Below are positions 32,450-40,567 of a DNA stretch of 63,506 nt, in pieces (the stretch's first letter is position 1; each line of letters opens with the position of its first letter). The notes under the pieces were generated by a model, which was not told where the DNA came from, made no database searches, and was given only the letters and a program-made list of their open reading frames with translations. Source of the DNA: Pseudomonas sp. ZH-FAD. GTDB taxonomy: Bacteria > Pseudomonadota > Gammaproteobacteria > Pseudomonadales > Pseudomonadaceae. The translations under genes were made by a program, and so were the position numbers. The stretch covers positions 1 through 63,506 of the forward strand of contig NZ_PGLR01000034.1 in the NCBI RefSeq assembly GCF_002803095.1, written 5' to 3'.

Positions 32450-33547
32450 TCAACTGCGACTGGCGACCCGGTTCTCCTGCTCGAAACGCAGCTCACTTTC
32501 CGCCCACTGCCGCCATGAACGCACCTTGGCCCGCTCGGCGCCGCCACGTTCGGCGCGCGCCAGCGCATCCAGCCCAGCCTGCCAGCGCGACTGCTCCAGC
32601 TCCAGTTGAGCAACGTACAGCCAGTGTTTGCCATTGCCACTGCGCTCGGCCAGCGGACGCAGCACGCGCACCGCTGCGGCGCGGTCACGCGCCTGCCACC
32701 AGAACAGGCCCAGACGCTCCTGGCGAGCCGCGGTATTGGCCAGCAGACCGCTGTCGAGCATGCCAGCGAGCAGCTTGGCACCCTGCCAGGGCTGATCCGC
32801 AGCGCCGGCGAGCAGTACCAGGTTGTCCAGTTCCGCCTCGCTGAAGCGCAGGCCCTTGCTGTGCGCCGCACGCAGGGTCGCCAGCGCCTTGTCGTTGCTG
32901 CCGGCCATCTGCTGCAGACCGGCCAGTTGGCGCCAGCCCTTGGCATCGTTCGGCTGGCGCGCCAGCAACTGACGCTGCCAGCGCTCGGCCTGGGCATAGC
33001 GCTTGAGGTCGGCGTTGACGCCCACCAGAAACTGCAGCCAGATGTCATCGGCATTGGGATTGGCCTGCACGTAACGCTCGGCCAGCGGCAATGCCTTGGC
33101 CGGCTGGTTCATGCCCTGATAGGCCTGCACCAGCATCTGCAACACCTCCTCGGAAGCGCTGGCCTGATTCGGCGCCAGCAGCTCGACGACCTTGGCGAAA
33201 CGGCGCTCGCCGAGATTGAGCTTGGCCAGGTTGAGGCGTTCGCCGGCGAGCATCTGTTCGTCGAGCTTGCCGCTGCGCACGGCCTTGTCCAGCCACTCGA
33301 TGGCCTGGCCGTTGTTACCGGCCGACCAGGCCACATAGGCCTTGCTGCGCCAGACCAGTGCCTCTTCGAGGCTGCCGCTCTTGGCCTGGACGTCATCCAG
33401 CGCGCGTCGTGCAGCGGCATAGTCGCCCTTCTGCTGCGCAACCTGCGCCGTGTTCAGGGCCTTGAACACAGCCGGGTCGACGGTCTGCTGGGCCATGCCA
33501 GGCACGGCCGCAGCACTGAGCATCACGAGCAACAACCAACGGTACAT
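32450..33547 (-). CDS. TPR-repeat periplasmic protein of accessory TonB system
   Basis: A 365-residue protein with signal peptide (cleavage near GMAQQ, residue 20) and many degenerate 34-residue TPR units from about 28 to 340. It is the last gene of the TonB cluster and equals the TtpB-like TPR partner seen in Vibrio-type TonB2 systems. In Vibrio such proteins are needed for full TonB2 activity. It starts two bases after the tonB stop. Confidence 0.87.
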   Translation of the reverse strand: MYRWLLLVMLSAAAVPGMAQQTVDPAVFKALNTAQVAQQKGDYAAARRALDDVQAKSGSLEEALVWRSKAYVAWSAGNNGQAIEWLDKAVRSGKLDEQMLAGERLNLAKLNLGERRFAKVVELLAPNQASASEEVLQMLVQAYQGMNQPAKALPLAERYVQANPNADDIWLQFLVGVNADLKRYAQAERWQRQLLARQPNDAKGWRQLAGLQQMAGSNDKALATLRAAHSKGLRFSEAELDNLVLLAGAADQPWQGAKLLAGMLDSGLLANTAARQERLGLFWWQARDRAAAVRVLRPLAERSGNGKHWLYVAQLELEQSRWQAGLDALARAERGGAERAKVRSWRQWAESELRFEQENRVASRS

Positions 33548-33549
33548 GG

Positions 33550-34233
33550 TCAGCTCCTTTCCAGACGGAAGTAGAGGGTTTTCACCGCTTCGCGGTCCAC
33601 CGCCAGGCCACCCTCGGTGCGTGGCGCGAAACGCCAGCGAGAGGCGGCACGGCGCGCTTCGCGCTCGAAGACGTTACGCGGGTTGGCCTCCAGCACACGG
33701 ATGTTCTCCACGTTGCCGGAGCGATTGATGGTGAAAGCCAGCTTGACGAAACCTTCGATGCCACGCTGCAGCGCATAACGCGGGTATTCCGGGCGCACGT
33801 CGTTGAGCGGCATGACTTCGCTCTCCATGCCGCCCATCTGCCCACCGGACTCGGCGGCCTCGCTCGGTGGCGTCGGCGCTGGAGCACCCGGCGCAAGGCC
33901 GGACAGACTCGGTGCCGGCGCGCTGTTGACGGCAATACCGCTAGCCAGGCTGGGCAGCTGGATATCCAGCGCCGGCAGGTTGGCATTTGGCGTGGCCGTT
34001 TGCGGCGTCGGCGGCGTGGGTGGCTGCGGCGTCTGCGGTTGAGGCGGCTGCGGTGCCTGCTGACGGGTGCGGCTAGCTGTCTCGCTGGCGTTACCGTCCA
34101 TGCGCACGAAGTTGGCCACGCTGACCGGGTCCTGGTTCACCTTGGCGCTCGGTGGCGCGACCATGTACAGCATCAGGGCGAACAGCCCCAAGGCCATCAG
34201 GCAGGCGCCGAGAAAAGACAGCGGCAAGCGCAT
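33550..34233 (-). CDS. TonB family energy transducer
   Basis: A 227-residue TonB protein: one N-terminal membrane helix (residues 5-27), a Pro/Gln/Thr-rich stretch (about 58-90; PQPPQPQTPQPPTPPTPQ) and a C-terminal TonB domain (YPRYALQRGIEGFVKLAFTINRSGNVENIRV). It spans the periplasm and touches TonB-dependent receptors. The start overlaps the exbD stop by one base (TGATG). It is one of several TonBs pseudomonads usually carry, and not the main one. Confidence 0.92.
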   Translation of the reverse strand: MRLPLSFLGACLMALGLFALMLYMVAPPSAKVNQDPVSVANFVRMDGNASETASRTRQQAPQPPQPQTPQPPTPPTPQTATPNANLPALDIQLPSLASGIAVNSAPAPSLSGLAPGAPAPTPPSEAAESGGQMGGMESEVMPLNDVRPEYPRYALQRGIEGFVKLAFTINRSGNVENIRVLEANPRNVFEREARRAASRWRFAPRTEGGLAVDREAVKTLYFRLERS

Positions 34234-34643
34234 CAGTTGACTCCGCTACCGGCAGCCAGGGCAACATCCTGCACGCCGGCCAGGCGCGCCTGATCCATCA
34301 CCTGGACGACCAGGCCGGTACGCGCATCCTGATCGGCCTGCACCACCACGGCGCCTTCCGGCTGGTCGACGCGCATGCGCTCGACATGGGCACGCACGCT
34401 GCGGATGTCCACCGGCTGCTTGTCCATCCAGATCTGCCCGTCGGCGGTGACGGCGATGAGGATGTTGCCCTTGTCCTGCGGGCTGGCGGTTTCCGCCTGC
34501 GGGCGCTGCACCTCGACCCCAGACTCACGAATGAAGGAGCTGGTGACGATGAAGAAGATCAGCATGATGAAGACCACGTCGAGCATCGGTGTGAGGTCGA
34601 TGCCGGTGTCTTCGTCCTGCTGGTGGTGACGACGCATTCTCAT
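34233..34643 (-). CDS. exbD: ExbD-type proton channel subunit
   Basis: A 136-residue ExbD: one membrane helix (GIDLTPMLDVVFIMLIFFIVTS, with the essential proton-path Asp in TPMLDVVF at about residue 22) and a periplasmic domain. It forms the motor with ExbB. The ATG at 34643 (MRMRRHH) is chosen because the longer frame is an arginine-rich read-in. It starts 11 bases after the exbB stop. Confidence 0.93.
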   Translation of the reverse strand: MRMRRHHQQDEDTGIDLTPMLDVVFIMLIFFIVTSSFIRESGVEVQRPQAETASPQDKGNILIAVTADGQIWMDKQPVDIRSVRAHVERMRVDQPEGAVVVQADQDARTGLVVQVMDQARLAGVQDVALAAGSGVN

Positions 34644-34654
34644 GTTGGGCGATC

Positions 34655-35203
34655 TCAGTCGTGACGCAGCTGGTCGGCCAGCCGCTCGATGGCCTGGCTG
34701 GCTTCGCGTTCGAGGCGCGCCAGGCTGAACAATCCAGGAATGGCCAGAACCATGCCGGCCATGGTCGGCAGGGTCGCCTGCCATACGCCGGCGGCCATGC
34801 CACGCGGGTTACCGGTGCCGTTGAGGGCGAGCACATCGAACACCGCGATCATGCCCAGCACGGTGCCAAGCAGACCGAGCAGCGGATACAGCGCCACCAG
34901 GGTCTTGCCCAGGCGCAGCGGCGCTGCCAGTTGCTGGCGCGCCTGCGCCAGCCAGGCCAGGCGCACGGCGCGTTGCCAGTTGCCGTTGTCATCGGCGAGC
35001 ACCTGCTGCCAGGCCTCGCGACGCTCCTGCACCCAGCGCGGGAATATCCTGCGCATGTACCAGAAGCGCTCGAACACCAGGGTCCAGAACACCACGCAGA
35101 GCACCGCCAGCGCCCACATCACCACGCCGCCGGCGCTCATGAAGTCGAGCAGTGCATAGGCACTGTCGACTGCACGCAGCCAGAAGGCGAACAGATCAGT
35201 CAC
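34655..35203 (-). CDS. exbB: ExbB/TolQ-type proton channel subunit
   Basis: A 182-residue MotA/TolQ/ExbB protein with three membrane segments (residues 20-43, about 101-123 and 142-162), carrying LYPLLGLLGTVLGMIAVF and MAGMVLAIPGLF of the family. It builds the stator with ExbD for the TonB above. A GTG start overlaps the end of the preceding TtpC-like gene by eight bases. Confidence 0.92.
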   Translation of the reverse strand: MTDLFAFWLRAVDSAYALLDFMSAGGVVMWALAVLCVVFWTLVFERFWYMRRIFPRWVQERREAWQQVLADDNGNWQRAVRLAWLAQARQQLAAPLRLGKTLVALYPLLGLLGTVLGMIAVFDVLALNGTGNPRGMAAGVWQATLPTMAGMVLAIPGLFSLARLEREASQAIERLADQLRHD

Positions 35204-36545
35204 GGCGCGGCGCTCCCGACAGGTGCAGGGCGATCAGGCCGGCGCTCTGCTGCTCCAGAATCTGGATCAGACCCTTGCTGCGGCTGGCCAGCAGGCTGTG
35301 CAGGAACAGCAGCGGAATAGCCACCACGAGGCCCAGTACGGTGGTCACCAGCGCCTGGGAGATGCCGTCGGCCATCAGCCGCGAGTCGCCGCCACCGCTC
35401 TGGGTGATGGCCTGGAAGGTCACGATCATGCCGGTCACGGTGCCCAGCAGGCCGAGCAGCGGCGCCACGGCGGCGAGCAGCTTGAGCAGGCCCTGGCCTT
35501 TCTCCAGCGGCGGTGTCTCCTGCAGGATCGCTTCGTCGAGCTTCAGCTCCAGGGTTTCCAGATCCGCCAGTTGCGGCTTGGCACCCAGCACGCCGATCAC
35601 GCGGCCCAGCGGGTTGTCATTGCGCGGCGCGCTGAGGTCGTGCATCTGCGCCTTGACGCCACTGCCGACGCGGCCCAGGTAGACCATGCGCCACACGGCG
35701 AGAAGCAGGCCGAAAGCACCCAGCACGACGATCACCCAGCCGACCAGACCGCCCTGCTGCAGACGATCCCACAGGGTCGGCTGCTGCTGCAGCTGCGCCA
35801 GCAGGCTGCCACGGCTAGGGTCGATGGGCAGCGTGGCGAGCGCATCGGTGCTGCTCAGATAGTCCTTGACCTGGCCCAGGCCGGACGGCTGACGCGGCGG
35901 CGCCACCAGTTGCCCGGCATCGGCGTCGTAACGCAGGAACGCATCCTCACCATAGACGGCAAAGGCGCCAACACGCAGCACCTGCTGCTCCTGACGCGAA
36001 CCGTCGGCATTCACCACCGGCAGTTGCAGGCGCTCGATACGGCCGCTGGCGGCCAGGTCTTCGAGCAGCAGCATCCAATAGCCGTCGAGGTCTTCGGCAG
36101 ACGGCAGCGAACGGCTCTCGGCCAGTGCCTTGAGGCGCTTCAGGCGCTCCGGATACTGGGCGTTGAGCAGGCTGTCCTGCCATTGCCCGGCGACATCACC
36201 GGCACTCTGGCGTACCACACCGAACAGTTCACCGAGGTGGCCGACACGCTGCGCCAGCAGTTTTTCCTGCTCGGCCAGTTCGGCCTCCTGACGGTCGAAT
36301 TCGGCCTTCAGACGCTCGCTTTCGGCTTTCTGGGTATTCAGCGCGGAACGCGCGGCAGCCAGCAACTGCGCCTGTTCGCTACGCTTGGCCAGGAAGGCCT
36401 GCTCGCGCTCCTGCATGGCGCTGACTTCAGCAGCGCGCTCACTGCGAATGCGTTGCAGCAGTTGATCGGGGCTGAGGGTTTCGGCCACGGCGGCCAGTGC
36501 CGGTAACAGGCTGAGCGCCAGTACGGCTACAACACGACGACTCAT
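35196..36545 (-). CDS. TtpC-like ExbB-family protein with coiled-coil periplasmic domain
   Basis: A 449-residue member of the MotA/TolQ/ExbB family with a long N-terminal extension. After a signal peptide comes a long coiled coil (about 25-110, Glu/Gln/Ala/Leu-rich), then a periplasmic domain to about 270, then the three membrane helices (from residue 275), with LLGTVTGMIVTF. This is the TtpC architecture of Vibrio TonB2 complexes, needed for stator and receptor coupling. The ATG at 36545 overlaps the DUF3450 stop (ATGA). Confidence 0.92.
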   Translation of the reverse strand: MSRRVVAVLALSLLPALAAVAETLSPDQLLQRIRSERAAEVSAMQEREQAFLAKRSEQAQLLAAARSALNTQKAESERLKAEFDRQEAELAEQEKLLAQRVGHLGELFGVVRQSAGDVAGQWQDSLLNAQYPERLKRLKALAESRSLPSAEDLDGYWMLLLEDLAASGRIERLQLPVVNADGSRQEQQVLRVGAFAVYGEDAFLRYDADAGQLVAPPRQPSGLGQVKDYLSSTDALATLPIDPSRGSLLAQLQQQPTLWDRLQQGGLVGWVIVVLGAFGLLLAVWRMVYLGRVGSGVKAQMHDLSAPRNDNPLGRVIGVLGAKPQLADLETLELKLDEAILQETPPLEKGQGLLKLLAAVAPLLGLLGTVTGMIVTFQAITQSGGGDSRLMADGISQALVTTVLGLVVAIPLLFLHSLLASRSKGLIQILEQQSAGLIALHLSGAPRRD

Positions 36546-37315
36546 TGTGCGGCCTCCTCGGCCAAGGTCTTGATCGGCAGGGACAGCACGGCGGGCGCCT
36601 GTTGCTGACGGGCAATGGCGATGGCCTGGGTCAGCGGACGACGCGCGCTGCCGTCGAGCACTTCCCAGGCCTTGGTCTGCGGGTTCCACCAGCCACTCTC
36701 GTGGGCATCGAGGGTCTGGTAATAGAGCATGCTGCGGCCCAGGCGCAGGAACTCGACGCTACGCGAGCCACCATCGGCCTGGTTCAGCTCACCACGCCAG
36801 GCTTCCAGGGTGCGCCCGTAGTCGCTCTCGATCTGATAGGCCTCGAGGATGCGGCGGTATTTGTCGGCCAGACTGACGTCGGCGCGCGGCAACAGATCCT
36901 GCAGCTGAGCCAGACGATCTTCACGTTCTTCGGGCAGGAACGGCAGATCGGCGGCGATGAACTCACCCAACACCTCGACCATCTTGACCATCTGCGGGCT
37001 CACCGCTTCCTGGGTACGTTCGATGCCATCGAGCTGCTTCTGATAACTGGCCAGTTCCTGACGCTGGGCTTCGACCAGGTCACGAAGTTGACTGTTATAA
37101 CCTTTCAAAGCCTCAGCCTGCTGCAGGGCATTTCGGTACTCATTGAGCATCTCACGGCTGGCGTCATCCAGCTGTTCGACACGGCCCTGGGAGGCTTTCG
37201 CCTCAGCGGCCAGGCGCTGGCTTTCGTCGAGCGCAGCATCCAGCGGCGCGGCAAGCAGCGAGCCGCTGCTCAGCATCAGTGCCACGGCCAGGGAACGGAG
37301 GGGGAAGCGATTCAT
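36542..37315 (-). CDS. DUF3450 family periplasmic coiled-coil protein
   Basis: A 257-residue secreted protein, signal peptide (MNRFPLRSLAVALMLSSGSL) then coiled coil (about 30-105) and an alpha-helical domain ending in the conserved GWWNPQTKAWEVL region. It is the first gene of the TonB cluster, with ExbB-type proteins directly behind it. DUF3450 genes usually accompany TtpC-ExbB-ExbD-TonB sets. The start at 37315 is preferred because an upstream in-frame ATG at 37396 would read through the Fur-like box. Confidence 0.87.
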   Translation of the reverse strand: MNRFPLRSLAVALMLSSGSLLAAPLDAALDESQRLAAEAKASQGRVEQLDDASREMLNEYRNALQQAEALKGYNSQLRDLVEAQRQELASYQKQLDGIERTQEAVSPQMVKMVEVLGEFIAADLPFLPEEREDRLAQLQDLLPRADVSLADKYRRILEAYQIESDYGRTLEAWRGELNQADGGSRSVEFLRLGRSMLYYQTLDAHESGWWNPQTKAWEVLDGSARRPLTQAIAIARQQQAPAVLSLPIKTLAEEAAQ

Positions 37316-37353
37316 GCGCAGAAGGTCCTCGACAGACGGGCTTGCTTCAAAAA

Positions 37354-37372
37354 GAGAAACATTATCATCTAC
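37354..37372 (-). promoter_or_regulatory. Candidate Fur box before TonB cluster
   Basis: On the minus strand GTAGATGATAATGTTTCTC agrees with the 19-base Fur consensus GATAATGATAATCATTATC at 13 positions by hand count. It lies 39-57 bases upstream of DUF3450. It supports iron control of the TonB cluster; DNA binding is inferred. Confidence 0.5.
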
Positions 37373-37423
37373 AGACGCATTCGAAGCAATGGACAAAACA
37401 CCGCAACAGAGCTCGCCGATCTA

Positions 37424-37437
37424 TTGAGCCAGGTCAA
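37424..37437. promoter_or_regulatory. ANR/FNR-type box of oprG
   Basis: TTGA-N6-TCAA (TTGAGCCAGGTCAA) agrees with the ANR/FNR site TTGAT-N4-ATCAA except for two inner bases. A TAGCAT at 37459-37464 would give a start near 37471, so the box is centred at about -41, the class II position. P. aeruginosa oprG is known to be ANR-dependent. Confidence 0.75.
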
Positions 37438-37507
37438 AAAGTGAATTGTTGCTTGGCTTAGCATTAATTCCAGCCAAAGACACAACCGACTCGAACTGGA
37501 GCTCGCC

Positions 37508-38191
37508 ATGTACAAATCACTGTTCACTGCCTCGCTGCTGGCCCTCGCCATCGCTGCCCCTGCTGCCCAGGCCCACCAGGCAGGCGACATCATCATTCGT
37601 GCCGGCGCCATCACCGTCGATCCACACGAAGACAGCGGCAACATCGATCACGCTGTACTGGGCAAGGTAGCCGGCAGTGGCGCCACCCTGAACAGCGACA
37701 CCCAGCTGGGCCTGAACTTCGCTTACATGGTGACCGACAATTTCGGCATCGAGCTGCTGGCAGCCACTCCGTTCAGCCACGATGTCGGCGTCAAGGGCAT
37801 GCCAGGCGCCTTCGCCGGTCTGAACGGCAAGCTGGGCAGCCTCAAACACCTGCCGCCGACCCTCAGCGCTATTTACTACCCGCTGGACAAGAGCTCGGCC
37901 TTCCAGCCCTATGTCGGCGTCGGCATCAACTACACCTGGTTCTTCGACACCGAGCTGAGCAGCGAAGCCGAGGCCAAGGGCTTCCGCGGCCTGGACATGA
38001 AGGACTCCTGGGGCCTGGCCGGGCAGATCGGCATGGACTACATGCTGACCGACAACCTGATGCTCAACGCCCAGGTGCGCTACATCGATATCGACACCAC
38101 CGGCACCACCTATCTGGCCGGCGACAAGGTCAAGGTCGATGTGGATGTCGACCCCTTCGTCTACATGGTCGGCCTGGGTTACAAGTTCTGA
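37508..38191 (+). CDS. oprG: OmpW-family outer membrane porin OprG
   Basis: A 227-residue OmpW family protein: signal peptide (cleavage AQA-HQAGD, residue 22), eight-stranded barrel with FVYMVGLGYKF as the aromatic C-terminal strand and the family motif SAIYYPLDKSSAFQPYVGVGINYTWF. In P. aeruginosa OprG is an anaerobically induced channel for small hydrophobic molecules or cations. The promoter region carries an ANR-type site. It is divergent from DUF3450 and convergent with the epimerase gene, with a hairpin terminator between. Confidence 0.95.
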   Translation: MYKSLFTASLLALAIAAPAAQAHQAGDIIIRAGAITVDPHEDSGNIDHAVLGKVAGSGATLNSDTQLGLNFAYMVTDNFGIELLAATPFSHDVGVKGMPGAFAGLNGKLGSLKHLPPTLSAIYYPLDKSSAFQPYVGVGINYTWFFDTELSSEAEAKGFRGLDMKDSWGLAGQIGMDYMLTDNLMLNAQVRYIDIDTTGTTYLAGDKVKVDVDVDPFVYMVGLGYKF

Positions 38192-38207
38192 TAACCCTCG
38201 CAGAAAC

Positions 38208-38235
38208 GAAAAAGCCGGCGCATGCCGGCTTTTTC
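38208..38235. terminator. Bidirectional terminator oprG / epimerase
   Basis: GAAAAAGCCGGC-GCAT-GCCGGCTTTTTC is a perfect stem with A and T runs on both sides, placed between the convergent oprG and epimerase genes. Confidence 0.95.
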
Positions 38236-38246
38236 ATGAGCTCGAT

Positions 38247-39170
38247 TCACACACCGAGCAGCTGGCGCAAGCCTTCACGCAGCGGCGTCTGCTCTGGCAG
38301 ACGGTAATGAGCCTGCAAGCGCGCATTGTCAGCACGCGAATGGCGAATATCGCCAGCACGGGCCGGCAAGTGCGTCACCGGCGGCAGGCCGCCGCACAGC
38401 ACACCGATCTCAGCCAGCAATTGGTTAAGACTGACCGCCTGGCTCCAACCCACATTGAGCGGATCACTCACCACCTGCTCTCTGAGCAAGCCCTGCATCA
38501 ACAGCGCGACCAGATCACCGACATAGAAGAAATCACGGGTCTGCTCACCATCACCGAAGACGCTGATCGGCAGCCCCTGCTGCGCACGTTGGGTGAAGAT
38601 GCTGATCACCCCGGAGTACGGCGAGGATGGATCCTGGCGTGGCCCGAAGATATTGAAGAAACGAAACACCGCCGGCTCGAGACCATGCTGACGGCGGTAG
38701 AAATCCAGGTAGTGTTCGCTGGCCAGCTTGTCGGACGCGTAAGGCGTCAACGGCGCCTTGGCGGTGACTTCATCGATTGCCACGCCCTCGCCGTTATTGC
38801 CATAGATGGCCGCACTGGAGGCATAGACCACGCGTCGCACGCCATGCTGACGCATGGCCTCGCAGACATTCAGGGTACCGATGAAATTGCTCTGGTGCGT
38901 GGACACCGGATCATCCACCGAGGCCTGCACCGACGCCACAGCAGCCAGATGCACTACCCCTGCACAACCAGCGACCGCCTGCGCGACCACCTCGACATCG
39001 GCGACATCGCCCTCGATGAAGCGCAAACGCGGGTTGTCCAGCGGCAGATTGCTGCGCTTGCCCATGGACAGATTGTCCAGCACGCGTACCCCGTGACCGG
39101 CGGCCAGCAAGGCATCAACCAGGTTTGAACCGATAAAGCCTGCACCACCCGTTACGAGAAACTCAGCCAT
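38247..39170 (-). CDS. NAD-dependent nucleotide-sugar epimerase/dehydratase
   Basis: A 307-residue extended short-chain dehydrogenase: Rossmann motif FLVTGGAGFIGSNLVDAL near 5-20, DxD-type switch VLDNLSMGKRSN, catalytic Tyr in YASDKLASEHYLD near 150, and FFNIFGPRQDPSS. It resembles UDP-glucose 4-epimerases or dTDP-glucose-like dehydratases in LPS pathways. The ATG at 39170 overlaps the end of the preceding gene by eight bases (stop at 39163), so the two are coupled. Substrate not determined. Confidence 0.9.
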   Translation of the reverse strand: MAEFLVTGGAGFIGSNLVDALLAAGHGVRVLDNLSMGKRSNLPLDNPRLRFIEGDVADVEVVAQAVAGCAGVVHLAAVASVQASVDDPVSTHQSNFIGTLNVCEAMRQHGVRRVVYASSAAIYGNNGEGVAIDEVTAKAPLTPYASDKLASEHYLDFYRRQHGLEPAVFRFFNIFGPRQDPSSPYSGVISIFTQRAQQGLPISVFGDGEQTRDFFYVGDLVALLMQGLLREQVVSDPLNVGWSQAVSLNQLLAEIGVLCGGLPPVTHLPARAGDIRHSRADNARLQAHYRLPEQTPLREGLRQLLGV

Positions 39171-40047
39171 GGCGATAGTAACGATCCAGTAAGCTCGGCA
39201 GGCCGGAGCGCCAGGCGCGCGGCTTGATGCCGAAGGTGTGAAGAATCTTCTTGCAGGCCAGCACGGCATGCTGCGGCTCATCGGCTGCATCCGGTCGGGC
39301 GGCGTGCGCCTGCGGCGCAACATCCTCGACCAGATTGCTGCGATAGTGACGCGCCTCGCTCAGCACTGCCTGCCCCAGGCTCAGCGACGTACTCGCTTCA
39401 TGGCCACCGTAATGATAGGTGCCCCACAAGGGCGACTCGCAATCGAGCTGCTTGAGCACGGCCAGAATCACCCGCGCAGCATCGTCCACCGGCGTCGGGT
39501 TGCCACGTCGGTCATCGGCGAGGTAGAGCGCATCGTCGCGCTCGGCGCGCAGCAGAAAGCGCCCCAGCAACCCTTCACGGCTGTCATCGAGCAGCCAGCC
39601 AAAGCGCAGCAGCACATGCCGCGGACAGATCGCCCGCACACTCTGCTCCAGACGCCACAGCGCCTGGCCACGCAGCCCGAGGGGGACCGGCTCTTCCTTT
39701 TCGCTGTAAGCGGTGACACGCGAACCATCGAAGACTCGATAGCTGGACGGTTGCAGCAAGACGATGGAATGGTGCTGGCAGAGCTCGGCCAGACGCTCCA
39801 CCGCGCGTTCCTGCGTCTGCAGGCGCGACTCGGCCACCGACTCGGCCTGGAACCAGTCGAAATAGTAAGCCAGGTTGATCAGTGCATCCGGGCGGGTCTC
39901 GTCGAGCAACTCGGTGAGACTCGCCGCATCCCAGCCATCTTCCGGCGGGCGTGGCGCGAGGAAGCCGATGTCTTCCTCGGCGCCAAGACGGATCAGCGCT
40001 TGCCCCAGGGCACTACCACCGCCCAGCAGCATCAGGCGCATTCGCAT
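39163..40047 (-). CDS. RmlD-like SDR family protein (PA4069-like)
   Basis: A 294-residue protein starting with a degenerate Rossmann segment MRMRLMLLGGGSALGQALIRLG and containing LLQPSSYRVFDGSRVTAYSEKEEPVPLGLRGQALWRLE, the arrangement of dTDP-4-dehydrorhamnose-reductase-like proteins. The catalytic YxxxK motif is not obvious (GLRGQALWRLE occupies the place), so it may be a non-classical member. It precedes the epimerase in one transcription unit; a role in cell-surface sugar formation is inferred. Confidence 0.85.
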   Translation of the reverse strand: MRMRLMLLGGGSALGQALIRLGAEEDIGFLAPRPPEDGWDAASLTELLDETRPDALINLAYYFDWFQAESVAESRLQTQERAVERLAELCQHHSIVLLQPSSYRVFDGSRVTAYSEKEEPVPLGLRGQALWRLEQSVRAICPRHVLLRFGWLLDDSREGLLGRFLLRAERDDALYLADDRRGNPTPVDDAARVILAVLKQLDCESPLWGTYHYGGHEASTSLSLGQAVLSEARHYRSNLVEDVAPQAHAARPDAADEPQHAVLACKKILHTFGIKPRAWRSGLPSLLDRYYRHG

Positions 40048-40066
40048 AGGTTAGAGCCCGCTCAGA

Positions 40067-40558
40067 TCAGAACGGGATGTCGTCATCGAAGCTGTCGTAG
40101 TCAGGCGCTGGTTGGGCCTGCTGCGGAGCAGGGCGCTCCTGACGCGGGGCCTGTTGCGGCTCGCGCTGCGGAGCAGGACGCGATTGACGCGGAGCGCCGC
40201 CTTCATCGCCGCTCGGACGACCGCCCAGCAGCTGCATGGTGCCCTGCATGTCGACGATGATCTCGGTGGTGTAGCGCTTGATGCCGTCCTTTTCCCACTC
40301 GCGGGTCTGCAGCTTGCCTTCGATGTACACCTGCGAACCCTTGCGCAGGTACTCGCCGGCGATCTCGGCAACCTTGCCGAACAGGGCGACGCGGTGCCAC
40401 TCGGTCTTCTCGACCTTCTGCCCGGTCTGCTTGTCGGTCCACTGCTCGCTGGTAGCCAGGCTCAGGTTGGTCACCGCGTTGCCGCTGGGCAGGTAGCGTG
40501 TTTCCGGGTCCTGGCCGCAGGTGCCGACCAGAATGACTTTGTTAACCCCACGGGCCAT
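40067..40558 (-). CDS. ssb: Single-stranded DNA-binding protein SSB
   Basis: A 163-residue SSB with the OB fold in residues 1-112 (MARGVNKVILVGTCGQDPETRYLPSG), a Pro/Gln/Ala-rich linker (about 113-150) and the acidic interaction tip DDDIPF. It protects single-stranded DNA in replication and repair. It starts nine bases after the MFS stop with GGAGAACG as ribosome site, so it can be cotranscribed with the MFS gene. Confidence 0.97.
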   Translation of the reverse strand: MARGVNKVILVGTCGQDPETRYLPSGNAVTNLSLATSEQWTDKQTGQKVEKTEWHRVALFGKVAEIAGEYLRKGSQVYIEGKLQTREWEKDGIKRYTTEIIVDMQGTMQLLGGRPSGDEGGAPRQSRPAPQREPQQAPRQERPAPQQAQPAPDYDSFDDDIPF

Positions 40559-40567
40559 AACGTTCTC

